A DNA stretch of 30,311 bases from a virus, in IMG/VR virus record IMGVR_UViG_3300029266_000261, positions 1-30,311 of that record; one strand, 5' to 3'. Position numbers and translations under genes: made by a program. The notes under the pieces were generated by a model. The model searched no databases, was not told the DNA's origin, and saw only the letters and a program-made list of their open reading frames with translations. Shown piece after piece: positions 1-7,402 of this stretch. Positions within the stretch are counted from its first letter, which is position 1, and every line of letters starts with the position of its first letter.

Positions 1-1709
1 ACAGAGTTGTCAGCCCAGTAGTGTTGATATTGTGCCGCAATCTCAAGTTGTTCCCACATTGTAATCTCTCTCTTGCCCTTGACGAAATGTTCTTCGTGGA
101 CCGGAAACTCAACACACATAGTGTTTGGTGAGTAGTGGTCTGGCTCAATCTTGTAGCCGGCTTCTTCAAGAGCCGGTAGCATATCGCTATCTGCTGCGAA
201 GCGAATGCGACGAATGTAAAACTCGTCTTCGGGATAGTGAATGCCGGGAGTTGAGCCGTTGAGGAGAGACACTGTACCCGAAGGCTTGATGCTTGTCATT
301 CTGACCGACTTCGGTATACAAAGCCAATCAGAATATTCGGCGTCCAGTTCTTTGACGTGTTCATAAGCTCTGTCACACCAATCCAGCATTGCCCTGCGAC
401 CAAACTTATTGAATGACTGAACAACGCCGGACTGAGAAAGTCCAATGCGACGGTTCTTCAACATCTTTGCGTTGGTCTCAGCCCAGTGGGTGTTGGCCAA
501 AGTGACCGTTTTGCCATAAAGATAGGCAATCTTAAGAGTTGCGAGATAGTCGTCATAAGTCTCGTGCTTCGCTGGGAATGTCTCAACAAGACAGCATAGC
601 TCGGCATCTTCTAGTTGCTGCTCAACACAGGGATTGAAGCCCATAACATTTTTATCATCGTCTCTCGGAGGATCAGCGAAGCGACCACGGGTTCTGGCAT
701 TGTCTAGCCAGATGTAGCCCGGCTCACCGTTCTTCTGCGACTGCTCTGCGTGCCAAGTGTAGTCCTGCCCAACAATGGCGTGGAAGGAGTTGTTGGAACC
801 CCAGCGATGGTGAGCAAGTTTCTCGGAATCGTTCTTCATCTGTAAGTATTCAAAGTCCTCATGATTTCCGAGGGCTAGCGCAGCAGAACGGCGGACATTA
901 CCTGCCACAACACAGCGCCCGATCAAGTTCTCGGTGTCTACAATGTCAACAGAAGTAATCTGCTTCCCAGTGCGTTCTGTGTAGAGTTCAGACAGGCTGT
1001 CGTGCAGTTCCTTGAGGGGGCCAGAGCCGCTAGACGTGCCACCGAAACCACGGATGAGGGCGCCGTAAGGGCGGATAGCAGAGTAGTCAAAGTTGGGGAC
1101 TTTAGCCCCGAACAAGAATCCGTTTAATAGAACCTTGACAGATTGTACCCATCCCTCGCGGGAATCGTCAATGACAAAATTCTCGTTGGTAAACTCCGGC
1201 TTCTGAACAACCAAGGTCCCTGCTCCAAGAGTGTCGAACCCAACGCCGATGCCCAACATAAGAGCATCCATCATCCAAGAGAAAAGATAGCCACCCTTGG
1301 TGTTTATCTCTTTGGTAGAACGGAAGGCGCAGTTAAATAGCCCTGCGGCGGTGCGCTCATTGACAAACTTGGTCCCCATCATCCAAAGACCTCGCCCCGG
1401 TGGGGTCCACTTTAGATTGAAGAGGCGATCGTAGGCGTCTTTTGCTGTCTTCTGCGCTTTGTTGTCGTTCCACTCTAGGCCAAGTTTATAAACATGCTGT
1501 TTCTGCATATCAAACATTCCCTCAATAACGCGGCGGCAAGTCTGGAACCATTCTTCGGATCCTGTTGCTGTGTCGTCGAACTCGCTTAGACGGCGAGCGT
1601 AGGTGCGTTTGAAGGTGACATAGCCAAGCGGACCCCACGGCACCTCGCGAGCACTATATTGTTCGATGAAGGTGTCTGAAAGTTTAAATCTACGAATGTG
1701 TGTTTTCAT
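1..1709 (-). CDS. nrdJ: Class II (adenosylcobalamin-dependent) ribonucleoside-triphosphate reductase, 3' end beyond window
   Basis: Reduces ribonucleotides to deoxyribonucleotides for phage DNA synthesis, using coenzyme B12 to make the thiyl radical. About 569 codons are present; the C-terminus, with the usual C-terminal cysteine pair, lies off the left edge. The layout fits the monomeric Lactobacillus leichmannii RTPR family (about 740 aa): NCAF with C127 (one of the redox pair), GNVRRSA near 270-276, FNPCVEQ with active-site C361 and E363, C372 exactly 11 residues after C361 as in the family, and IKPSGTVS at 474-481. The ATG at 1709 is preceded by AAGGAG and overlaps the helicase stop as ATGA, so the two are translationally coupled. 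The family call rests on motifs and is firm; nrdJ is the usual symbol for class II enzymes. Confidence 0.9.
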   Translation of the reverse strand, partial: MKTHIRRFKLSDTFIEQYSAREVPWGPLGYVTFKRTYARRLSEFDDTATGSEEWFQTCRRVIEGMFDMQKQHVYKLGLEWNDNKAQKTAKDAYDRLFNLKWTPPGRGLWMMGTKFVNERTAAGLFNCAFRSTKEINTKGGYLFSWMMDALMLGIGVGFDTLGAGTLVVQKPEFTNENFVIDDSREGWVQSVKVLLNGFLFGAKVPNFDYSAIRPYGALIRGFGGTSSGSGPLKELHDSLSELYTERTGKQITSVDIVDTENLIGRCVVAGNVRRSAALALGNHEDFEYLQMKNDSEKLAHHRWGSNNSFHAIVGQDYTWHAEQSQKNGEPGYIWLDNARTRGRFADPPRDDDKNVMGFNPCVEQQLEDAELCCLVETFPAKHETYDDYLATLKIAYLYGKTVTLANTHWAETNAKMLKNRRIGLSQSGVVQSFNKFGRRAMLDWCDRAYEHVKELDAEYSDWLCIPKSVRMTSIKPSGTVSLLNGSTPGIHYPEDEFYIRRIRFAADSDMLPALEEAGYKIEPDHYSPNTMCVEFPVHEEHFVKGKREITMWEQLEIAAQYQHYWADNS

Positions 1710-3103
1710 TTGTTGTTGCTCCTTAGTTGCTTAAATTTATCGTATTTGTTTTTTAGAATTTCTTTTTGTTCCTTCGGCCCAACAGCCAAGGGGGTTGCTG
1801 AGATATTAGGTCCTATGCCAGAAGGAATAGCTGACTTAGGCAACATTTTGATATTGACGCAAGAGGTGTCCATAAACATATCGTAGATGATCCCGTCAGG
1901 ACCATTACGATTTTTGGCTATAAACATCTTAGCACGATTATTCTGCTTATCTTCAATAGTGCGAGAAATAGTACAAATAAAATCTGAGACAAAGCACTTG
2001 TTGAACGCCTCGCTAATCTGTTCCATTGTGACAACTTCTGCGTTGAGGCCAGACCGGTTTGTCTGTGAGGCTGTCCAGATGGGGCAGTTAAATTCACTAG
2101 ACACTCCCCGTAGTTCTTCGTAGATTGACTCCAGTTCTGCCCTTTTTTCTTTCCTAATCACCACAGGGCGTAACAAATCTGCGTAGTCTACGATGATTAG
2201 ACCGGGTTCTATGCCCCTCTTTACAAGGCGTGATAGATGTGATTTGATTGTGTTGGTAGATGCTGACTTGGTCGGATATTCTTTTACAATCAAAGTCCCG
2301 TCAAGATTTTTGATCTCCTCAAAGATGTCGTCCTTAAAGTTGGCGAGATCTGAAAGGGGATAACCTGTAATGCAAGAGTCATAACGACAAGCGACAACCG
2401 TGTCCTGTAACTCAAGAGTGTAATGAACAACAGTCTTGCCTTCCTTGATGGCCTGAGACCCCATGTGAACAAGAGCCATAGACTTACCTGCCCCAGTAGG
2501 AGCGATAACGACGCCAAGCTCATTTCTACCAAGTCCGCCACTGGTAATGTCATCAATTTCCTTCCATCCAGTCGTGACTGGCATTCTGAATTTTGGTTTG
2601 TAGCGCTCTTCAAAGTCTGCGATGAAGTCGTGCCCGAAGTTATTCTCAGAGCCAAGTTTCAAGGCATCATTGATTACCTTTGAGATCTCATCAAAAGAGC
2701 AAGTTTGTAGGAGTCCTACGGACTTCATCATTGCTTCTTTTAATTTTTGCTTTCGACAAAAGTCAAGGCTTGTCTCCTTGATGTAGTCTATGTCGTCGGA
2801 TATTTCATTTGTGTGAACTCTTGCAAAGTAGTCTCGCACCTGCTTTTGTGAGACCTCTGTCTCTCTGTCTAATTCTGTCCGTAAGATGGAAATCATCGCG
2901 TTTGTGGACGGATGCTTTCCATATTTAGTTCTGTATTCCATTATCTTCGCCACGAATGTGCGAAGGTAATCAAGCTCTAGAAAATCAATATCTAGAACCT
3001 CAGTGATCTGATCGGCAAAGGGTCGGTCCTCAAAAATGAGTTGAACGAGCCCCTCTTGAAAGGATTTGCCGTACCTTCCAAAGTCTGCTTTTTTAGCGAG
3101 CAT
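1706..3103 (-). CDS. Replicative DNA helicase, DnaB/T4 gp41-like
   Basis: Hexameric 5'-3' helicase that unwinds the replication fork. The 465-aa length is close to T4 gp41 (475 aa). Visible RecA-fold motifs: Walker A APTGAGKS at 201-208, the H1a-type HYTLELQD at about 227-234, Walker B LIIVDYADLL at 302-311, and the sensor-like SQTNR at 346-350. The N-terminal 160 residues are helical and would be the oligomerisation/primase-contact domain. A sigma70-like promoter stands 26-53 bases upstream of the ATG. The stop overlaps the ATG of the reductase gene by four bases. No primase gene is visible in the window. Confidence 0.9.
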   Translation of the reverse strand: MLAKKADFGRYGKSFQEGLVQLIFEDRPFADQITEVLDIDFLELDYLRTFVAKIMEYRTKYGKHPSTNAMISILRTELDRETEVSQKQVRDYFARVHTNEISDDIDYIKETSLDFCRKQKLKEAMMKSVGLLQTCSFDEISKVINDALKLGSENNFGHDFIADFEERYKPKFRMPVTTGWKEIDDITSGGLGRNELGVVIAPTGAGKSMALVHMGSQAIKEGKTVVHYTLELQDTVVACRYDSCITGYPLSDLANFKDDIFEEIKNLDGTLIVKEYPTKSASTNTIKSHLSRLVKRGIEPGLIIVDYADLLRPVVIRKEKRAELESIYEELRGVSSEFNCPIWTASQTNRSGLNAEVVTMEQISEAFNKCFVSDFICTISRTIEDKQNNRAKMFIAKNRNGPDGIIYDMFMDTSCVNIKMLPKSAIPSGIGPNISATPLAVGPKEQKEILKNKYDKFKQLRSNNK

Positions 3104-3128
3104 TGTACTCCTATGTTTCGCACTACTA

Positions 3129-3156
3129 AATATAACCGATCCAACTCAAAAGTCAA
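3129..3156 (-). promoter_or_regulatory. Sigma70-like promoter for helicase-reductase operon
   Basis: On the minus strand TTGACT (3151-3156) is followed after 16 bases by TATATT (3129-3134). Each hexamer matches the bacterial consensus at five of six positions. It lies in the 92-base gap between the 166-aa Lys/Cys-rich gene and the helicase, 26 bases before the helicase ATG. The -10 region reads GTTATATT, matching the GTTAYRTT form of two other promoters in this module. Confidence 0.7.
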
Positions 3157-3195
3157 GGCGAGTTAGGATTAATTTCTGCTCTTGACGATGACTAT

Positions 3196-3696
3196 CTATT
3201 TCATTGACTTGGAGCCACGGCACTTCCACTTCTTTCTGGATAGTGCATTGGCGCAAGGTGGATTCTTACATTTCTTGATCTTTGCCGATCGTGCGCAATA
3301 AGCATCGCCCTTGGCTGTGCCGGGTCTTATTCGATCACCACCACTCTTGGCTTGACCTGATTGCCCATAGGAACGACACTTGCCATCTACTCGTTTCGCA
3401 AAGCGCTTGCCCTTGGCAGGCTTGCAGGCTTTCTTCTTTTTTTCATCGAGGACGGCTTCTAGCTCTTCTGCTACCATAGCCTCCATTCTGTCTTGATCGG
3501 TAATTTCTTCTTTTAATTCAGAGTCGTCAGTTTCGCCAACTATGTCTTTGATTCGCTTAGCTTGACCAGCGTGCATCTCTGAAGCCTTCTCAAGTTCTCC
3601 AACGATTACTTTTAGTTCTTCTTCTTGTTCTTTTGAATGAGATTCTTCCAGGGTTTCTCTGACAAGATTTTCAAGTTTTGTTTTGTTTAAGATCAT
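3196..3696 (-). CDS. Lysine/cysteine-rich modular phage protein (CARSA...SRKKWKC module)
   Basis: 166 aa, function unknown. The ATG at 3696 has an AGGA about 9 bases upstream and sits just below the stop of the preceding gene, so it is preferred over an upstream in-frame start that would overlap that gene widely. The N-terminus (MILNKTKLENLVRETLEE) is an amphipathic helix of a type I recall at the start of many aquatic-phage proteins. A second acidic helix at about 70-85 ends in LDEKKKKA. The C-terminal 75 residues are basic with about seven cysteines, including CARSAKIKKCKNPPC and SRKKWKC, which looks like a small metal-binding or disulfide module. It shares the acidic-helix plus EKKKKA design with the next gene upstream. 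Nucleic-acid or capsid binding is only a guess. Confidence 0.6.
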   Translation of the reverse strand: MILNKTKLENLVRETLEESHSKEQEEELKVIVGELEKASEMHAGQAKRIKDIVGETDDSELKEEITDQDRMEAMVAEELEAVLDEKKKKACKPAKGKRFAKRVDGKCRSYGQSGQAKSGGDRIRPGTAKGDAYCARSAKIKKCKNPPCANALSRKKWKCRGSKSMK

Positions 3697-3697
3697 T

Positions 3698-4258
3698 TTA
3701 TTTTTTTCCTTTCTTAGACTTCTTGCCCCAAGACTTACCTCGACCCCTTTCTTTACAGGCTGCGGGTGTTGGTCGGCAAGAAGGATATTTGGAGCGCTTC
3801 TCGCCCTCTTTACGACCGCAAGATTTACACTTACCTTTTCTGCAAGTGTTGCAATCAACCCAGCCAGAGGAAGAACCTTTGCCGCCTTTGCGTCCGAACC
3901 AATCTTTTAACGAGGATTCTTTACTAGATTCAGTGCCGGCTTTCTTTTTTTTTTCAGAAACGACTGCTTGATATTCTTCTTGAATAATCTGTCGTAGACG
4001 ATCATCTATTTCCAAGCCCTCTTTCTTTTTGGACTTGTTGCCCCAATTGGCAGCACCAACTTTGCGGCACTTTACAAGGGCGCCGCTAGCATAAGCAGAA
4101 GGCCACACGTCGTAACGTGCCTTCACTTTGTGATAGCAGGCATCTTTCTTTCCTTTAGATTTCTTTTTCTTCTTCTTTTTTTTCTTCTTTTTCTTTTCGT
4201 CTAACTCGACTTCTTCTTCGTTAAGAGAGACTTCATCAAATTCGTAGAGTTCTTCCAT
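3698..4258 (-). CDS. Poly-lysine, cysteine-rich two-module phage protein
   Basis: 186 aa from the ATG at 4258; a GTG at 4276 would add six residues and overlap the nuclease stop as GTGA, and the choice is open. The acidic start (MEELYEFDEV, then EEEVELDE) runs into twelve consecutive lysines (4160-4195). Next comes a module with CYHKVKARYDVWPSAYASGA and KCRK; this sequence recalls the small DUF5872-type domain of phages and giant viruses, from memory only. After a second acidic helix ending SEKKKKA comes LKDWFGRKGG and a four- to six-cysteine module (CNTCRKGKCKSC, YPSCRPTPAACK) with a very basic tail. Function unknown; virion or nucleic-acid association is plausible from charge. It sits directly between the nuclease and the 166-aa relative. 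Confidence 0.6.
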   Translation of the reverse strand: MEELYEFDEVSLNEEEVELDEKKKKKKKKKKKKSKGKKDACYHKVKARYDVWPSAYASGALVKCRKVGAANWGNKSKKKEGLEIDDRLRQIIQEEYQAVVSEKKKKAGTESSKESSLKDWFGRKGGKGSSSGWVDCNTCRKGKCKSCGRKEGEKRSKYPSCRPTPAACKERGRGKSWGKKSKKGKK

Positions 4259-4263
4259 GTAGA

Positions 4264-4270
4264 TAAATAG
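4264..4270 (-). promoter_or_regulatory. CTATTTA motif (candidate late-promoter element)
   Basis: Minus-strand CTATTTATC a few bases before the ATG at 4258. It is the same heptamer found upstream of several virion genes, but here it is too close to this start to drive it with a normal leader; it would fit the GTG or the next gene better, or be chance. Confidence 0.25.
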
Positions 4271-4272
4271 TG

Positions 4273-5238
4273 TCACCTATCATTACATTCCCTAGAAATT
4301 TTATTCAAGAACACCTTAAGTTCTTCCCAGTTTAATTCTCCAAAGCCATCGTTCATCATAAGCTTCAATAGCTCAGTTTTATTGAAGTTACACTCAAAGT
4401 TATCAAGTGCATAGTCAATAGTCTGCTTACCTTGAACTGAGATGAGTGGAGAATACAACTGCATCATCTGATAGTTGTGCTCAATTATCACTTTTGACTC
4501 TGCGATGTTTTTATAGACTTTTAGTTTTGAGTCTATGTTCTCGCAGTATTCAACCAACTCATCGATGGTCACATCTCGGTCTTCGCTCATAAACTGAAGC
4601 TTGTTAGCGATTGTCTTCATCCCAACACGACTAACACCGGGAAGGTTATCACTTGTGTCCCCAGCCATTGCTCGGGCGAGAGCCATATTTGTTGGATGAA
4701 TCCCGATGTTTTCTAAAACGGTTTTCTTGGTTTCTATTTTATCTGTAATCGGGCGATAAACTACAGTCTCATCATTGCAAAGCTGTAGGAAGTCTTTGTC
4801 GTTTGAGACAATGACCTTCTGCCACCCTTTATAATGTGGAGAACCACACACATAAGAGATGATGTCGTCTGCCTCGACCCTTTCCAAGACAAGTTGAATG
4901 ATAGGCATCTGATTAAAATATTCAATAATCTGCATCTGCTGCCAGACTTTGTTCTGTAGCTCTTCGTTCTCTGTCAGGTTATGGACAGAACGATTCAGGC
5001 GTAGTGGCTTACGCCCATCTTTGTAGGACGAGTTCATCGCCTTTCTTTTTTGAGATCCGTTCGGTCCATCCCAACAGATTACAATCTCGTTTGGCTCGAT
5101 CATTCTAACAAGCTTTTGTAAGATCTTTATCGAACCTTTGATTCCGCCGATTGGTTGTCCGTGGTGGGACAGGCTGGGATCGACAATAAACGCCCTCAAA
5201 AACATATTCAATGCATCTATTACTAGAACTCTTTTCAT
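4273..5238 (-). CDS. rnh: RNase H / 5'-3' exonuclease (FEN-like flap nuclease)
   Basis: 321 aa, close to T4 RNase H (305 aa). It removes RNA primers and flaps from lagging-strand DNA. Metal-binding acidic residues are in place: D8 in VIDALNMFLRAF, D57 in ICWDGPNG, EADD at 122-125, SNDKD at 145-149, and the helix-hairpin/H3TH stretch GDTSDNLPGVSRVG at 193-206. The ATG at 5238 has GGAGG six bases upstream, but that GGAGG is the 3' arm of a 12-bp hairpin, so translation from read-through mRNA is probably restrained. It follows the recombinase gene by 43 bases. The symbol follows the T4 name and is by analogy. Confidence 0.88.
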   Translation of the reverse strand: MKRVLVIDALNMFLRAFIVDPSLSHHGQPIGGIKGSIKILQKLVRMIEPNEIVICWDGPNGSQKRKAMNSSYKDGRKPLRLNRSVHNLTENEELQNKVWQQMQIIEYFNQMPIIQLVLERVEADDIISYVCGSPHYKGWQKVIVSNDKDFLQLCNDETVVYRPITDKIETKKTVLENIGIHPTNMALARAMAGDTSDNLPGVSRVGMKTIANKLQFMSEDRDVTIDELVEYCENIDSKLKVYKNIAESKVIIEHNYQMMQLYSPLISVQGKQTIDYALDNFECNFNKTELLKLMMNDGFGELNWEELKVFLNKISRECNDR

Positions 5239-5244
5239 AGATTA

Positions 5245-5274
5245 CCTCCACCCTGTAACATAACAGGGTGGAGG
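5245..5274 (-). promoter_or_regulatory. 12-bp hairpin sequestering the Shine-Dalgarno of the nuclease gene
   Basis: Arms 5245-5256 and 5263-5274 are perfect inverted repeats (CCTCCACCCTGT / ACAGGGTGGAGG) with a 6-base loop. In mRNA the 3' arm ends in GGAGG, placed six bases before the ATG at 5238, so the ribosome site is paired. No U-tract follows (TAATCT then ATG), which argues against an intrinsic terminator. Confidence 0.75.
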
Positions 5275-5285
5275 CACCTTGTCAA
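5257..5285 (-). promoter_or_regulatory. Sigma70-like promoter whose -10 box is the hairpin loop
   Basis: Minus strand TTGACA (5280-5285, overlapping the recombinase stop codon) then 17 bases then TATGTT (5257-5262). The expected transcription start near 5250 lies inside the 3' arm of the hairpin, so transcripts from here would lack the 5' arm and have a free GGAGG. The stretch CTCTTGACA is shared with the promoter of the ssDNA-binding protein gene. Confidence 0.65.
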
Positions 5286-6409
5286 GAGGTTTCGTCTGCT
5301 TCATAGAAATCAGAAGCAGAGCCTTCACGCTTCTCAAACTTCTGGACTATAACCTCATCCATAAAGTCCATTACGTGCTGCTTAAACTCGGGATCCCCAT
5401 TAAGAGTATCAACCCATTTGCTAGGCTGGAATTTCTTTGAGTAGCCATTGCGCTCAAGTGTATACCAAGAGCCGGCGACAGTCATAAAGCTCTTAAGGGC
5501 TTCAAACCAACTTTCTTCATCTTGGACACCAATTGATTCGGTTCCCCATAAGATGCGGAATGTACAAGTTCTACCCTGTGTTCCAAAACGAGACTTTTCA
5601 AGTTTGACCCTAACCTCTGAACCAATGCGGAAGCCGTTGTCATCAAGCACATAGGCTGCCTTGCTCTTGCGGCCTGTAAGCCAGATACGAAGAGAATAAG
5701 CATAGTGCATAGCCTTGCCGCCAGGAGTGGTGTAAGGCGTTGTCATTAAAATCTGGCGAGCCATTGGTCCCTGTGGAATGTTGGTCTTCAACTGGTTGAG
5801 AACAAGGAATGTGGCTTTCTTGTCAGCAAGTGGAATAACCAACTTTGACATCGCCTTCGCAAGAATACGCGCTTTGACAGCGAATGATGATTGGGGGTTA
5901 AAATCTCCTTCCACATCAGATACTGCTGGAGTAAAAGCAAGAGAGTCCCAAATAAATAGCAGTTGTTCATCGGCTGCTCCCAAAAGTTCTTCTATGGTCT
6001 CTAATACAAACTCAACAGACTGCGCTTGGATATACATCATCCCACCCAGATCACAGCCAGCTTTCTCCAAGAAAGTAGGATCAATTGCTGACTCGGAATC
6101 AAAGTAAATTACACCAATTCCCATCTTCTGTGCGTTCGCGGCACATTGTGCTGCCAAGAAAGACTTGCCTGTTGATTCCAGCCCAGCTAACTCTGTTATC
6201 TTACCGACAGGAATACCAGCATATTTTCCCTTACAAATGATTGAATCCAGCCAACGAGAACCTGTTGGGATCCACTGTTTTACTTCTGTGGGGTTGTCCT
6301 TTCGTAGATCATGGGCAACATTGCGCCCAGCTTTCTTATTTATCATTGCCCGCATTGCGCTCATATCTACGCGACCGGCTTTGACTTCCTTCTCTTTCTT
6401 CTTAGCCAT
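5282..6409 (-). CDS. uvsX: UvsX/RecA-like strand-exchange recombinase
   Basis: 375 aa, near T4 UvsX (391 aa). It forms ATP-dependent filaments on ssDNA for recombination-dependent replication and repair. Walker A is GLESTGKS at 76-83, the catalytic-glutamate region is YFDSESA at about 102-108, Walker B is LLFIWDSLA at 150-158, and the L2-side stretch LNQLKTNIPQG is typical of the family. The N-terminus is basic (MAKKKEKEVK). It has its own promoter (6472-6501) with a leader of about 55 bases, just after the terminator of the ssDNA-binding protein gene. No uvsY-like mediator is recognisable in the window. Confidence 0.9.
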   Translation of the reverse strand: MAKKKEKEVKAGRVDMSAMRAMINKKAGRNVAHDLRKDNPTEVKQWIPTGSRWLDSIICKGKYAGIPVGKITELAGLESTGKSFLAAQCAANAQKMGIGVIYFDSESAIDPTFLEKAGCDLGGMMYIQAQSVEFVLETIEELLGAADEQLLFIWDSLAFTPAVSDVEGDFNPQSSFAVKARILAKAMSKLVIPLADKKATFLVLNQLKTNIPQGPMARQILMTTPYTTPGGKAMHYAYSLRIWLTGRKSKAAYVLDDNGFRIGSEVRVKLEKSRFGTQGRTCTFRILWGTESIGVQDEESWFEALKSFMTVAGSWYTLERNGYSKKFQPSKWVDTLNGDPEFKQHVMDFMDEVIVQKFEKREGSASDFYEADETS

Positions 6410-6471
6410 TATGTTTGTCCTTGTTTATCTTTTCTTTATTTTTTTTGATTTCAAGCCGAAGCTTGTGTGTA

Positions 6472-6501
6472 ATTATAGCACAAAACTGCTACGAGAGTAA
6501 A
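6472..6501 (-). promoter_or_regulatory. Sigma70-like promoter for the recombinase gene
   Basis: Minus strand TTTACT (6496-6501), 18-base spacer, then a perfect TATAAT (6472-6477). It directly follows the terminator hairpin at 6508-6531 and precedes the recombinase ATG (6409). Confidence 0.65.
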
Positions 6502-6531
6502 GCAAAACCCCCACCTTTTTACGGGTGGGGG
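6498..6531 (-). terminator. Intrinsic terminator after the ssDNA-binding protein gene
   Basis: Hairpin of eight base pairs, CCCCCACC (6524-6531) and GGTGGGGG (6508-6515), loop of eight, followed on the minus strand by TTTTGCTTT. It lies 23 bases beyond the stop at 6555. Confidence 0.85.
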
Positions 6532-6554
6532 CAGACTGGAGCATTGAGCTTTTA

Positions 6555-7322
6555 CTAGCCAGTCATTAGGTCCTTAAATGCCTTATCAACACTAGACTTA
6601 CCACTCTGGTTATACTGAGTGGTTTCTTTGGAGCGGCCCTCTGCTGACTTATCGCCAGAAAGCATTCCGTCAAGAATCGCACCCACTTCATCAGGGGTAT
6701 GACGAGTGAACAAGCCATCGATATCCGGCATATTCTGTAGCAAGCCTGGAATCGCGTCAGTATCACCAAGAAGACTGCTCGTGTTGCGGCGCATCTTTAG
6801 ATTGGTCTTGGGGTATGCGCCAGGGCTTGTCGGCTTCGTGTAAGTAACAGTGATGTCGGTGCCCTCACCAGGGTCAGTGATATCTCCGTACTCAGGATCA
6901 AGAATATAGCCCAGAAGCATCTCATAAGCCTGCTTGCCATAGCCATAGACCTTGATGCCTTCAGACTCAAGCCCACGAACTACCACGGGCGAAAAGTAAC
7001 GATTGCGAACAAAGAGAGACTTTGCCAACTTCTTGGTCTCCTCATCATTGTTGTCAGTTCCGTCGCGCCACAACTGTGAGGCGAACTCACAAATCGGGCA
7101 CGCTTCACCGAAGTTGCGCTTCGGGCACATAACCCCACCGCGATGTCCTTCGATGTTGTAGTGGAAGTGAACTTCCTTTAGCGGATCGCCGTCCGCTGTC
7201 GGTACGATACGCACGTCAGTGTCGCCTTCATCCGGCTTAAACCAGACGCTCGTACTGTCGCTCTTGCCATTCCCTCGTAGAGTGGATAGCTTCTTTCTCA
7301 TTAGTTCCATGTTGATTCCCAT
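6555..7322 (-). CDS. Single-stranded DNA-binding protein, T4 gp32-like
   Basis: 255 aa against 301 in T4 gp32. Coats ssDNA at the fork and during recombination. The basic N-terminus (MELMRKKLSTLRGNGK) matches the cooperativity segment. A zinc site is visible as C66, C75 and C78 (VMCPKRNFGEACPIC) with H52, H54 or H60 as fourth ligand. The aromatic, OB-fold-like core follows. The C-terminal tail is short and only weakly acidic (KAFKDLMTG), unlike the strongly acidic T4 tail that recruits partners. The ATG at 7322 has AAGGAG upstream; an internal ATG four codons in is less well placed. It has its own promoter, a leader palindrome and its own terminator, suggesting a monocistronic, separately controlled unit. 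Confidence 0.85.
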   Translation of the reverse strand: MGINMELMRKKLSTLRGNGKSDSTSVWFKPDEGDTDVRIVPTADGDPLKEVHFHYNIEGHRGGVMCPKRNFGEACPICEFASQLWRDGTDNNDEETKKLAKSLFVRNRYFSPVVVRGLESEGIKVYGYGKQAYEMLLGYILDPEYGDITDPGEGTDITVTYTKPTSPGAYPKTNLKMRRNTSSLLGDTDAIPGLLQNMPDIDGLFTRHTPDEVGAILDGMLSGDKSAEGRSKETTQYNQSGKSSVDKAFKDLMTG

Positions 7323-7349
7323 TATAATCTCCTTGATGTTGGGTAAAGT

Positions 7350-7370
7350 ATAGTAAGCGTTCCTTACTAT
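7350..7370 (-). promoter_or_regulatory. Inverted repeat in the ssDNA-binding protein leader (operator or mRNA structure)
   Basis: ATAGTAAG and CTTACTAT form a perfect 8-bp inverted repeat around a 5-base centre. It begins three bases after the -10 box and ends about 27 bases before the ATG. It could be a DNA operator covering the start site or an RNA hairpin for autoregulation, as gp32 controls its own mRNA in T4. Confidence 0.55.
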
Positions 7371-7373
7371 CTG

Positions 7374-7402
7374 AATGTAACACTCTGATCATAGCCTGTC
7401 AA
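7374..7402 (-). promoter_or_regulatory. Sigma70-like promoter for the ssDNA-binding protein gene
   Basis: Minus strand perfect TTGACA (7397-7402), 17-base spacer, TACATT (7374-7379). Located in the 141-base gap between the FtsZ-like gene and this gene. Confidence 0.75.

Noticed and set aside
1143-1340. Plus-strand ORFs across the window, such as this one and those at 14448-14729, 28592-29020 and 25442-25855
   Set aside because: All lie opposite clearly recognised minus-strand genes, lack good ribosome sites and have no recognisable motifs.
2290-2655. Second minus-strand ORF inside the helicase gene
   Set aside because: Out-of-frame shadow with no ribosome site over a gene with intact motifs.
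3697-3858. Longer start for the 166-aa Lys/Cys-rich gene
   Set aside because: It would overlap the upstream gene by over 150 bases and the added residues are a shadow of its cysteine-rich module; the ATG at 3696 has a ribosome site.
5245-5274. Hairpin between recombinase and nuclease genes as an intrinsic terminator
   Set aside because: No U-tract follows the stem and its 3' arm contains the ribosome site of the next gene; a translational role fits better.
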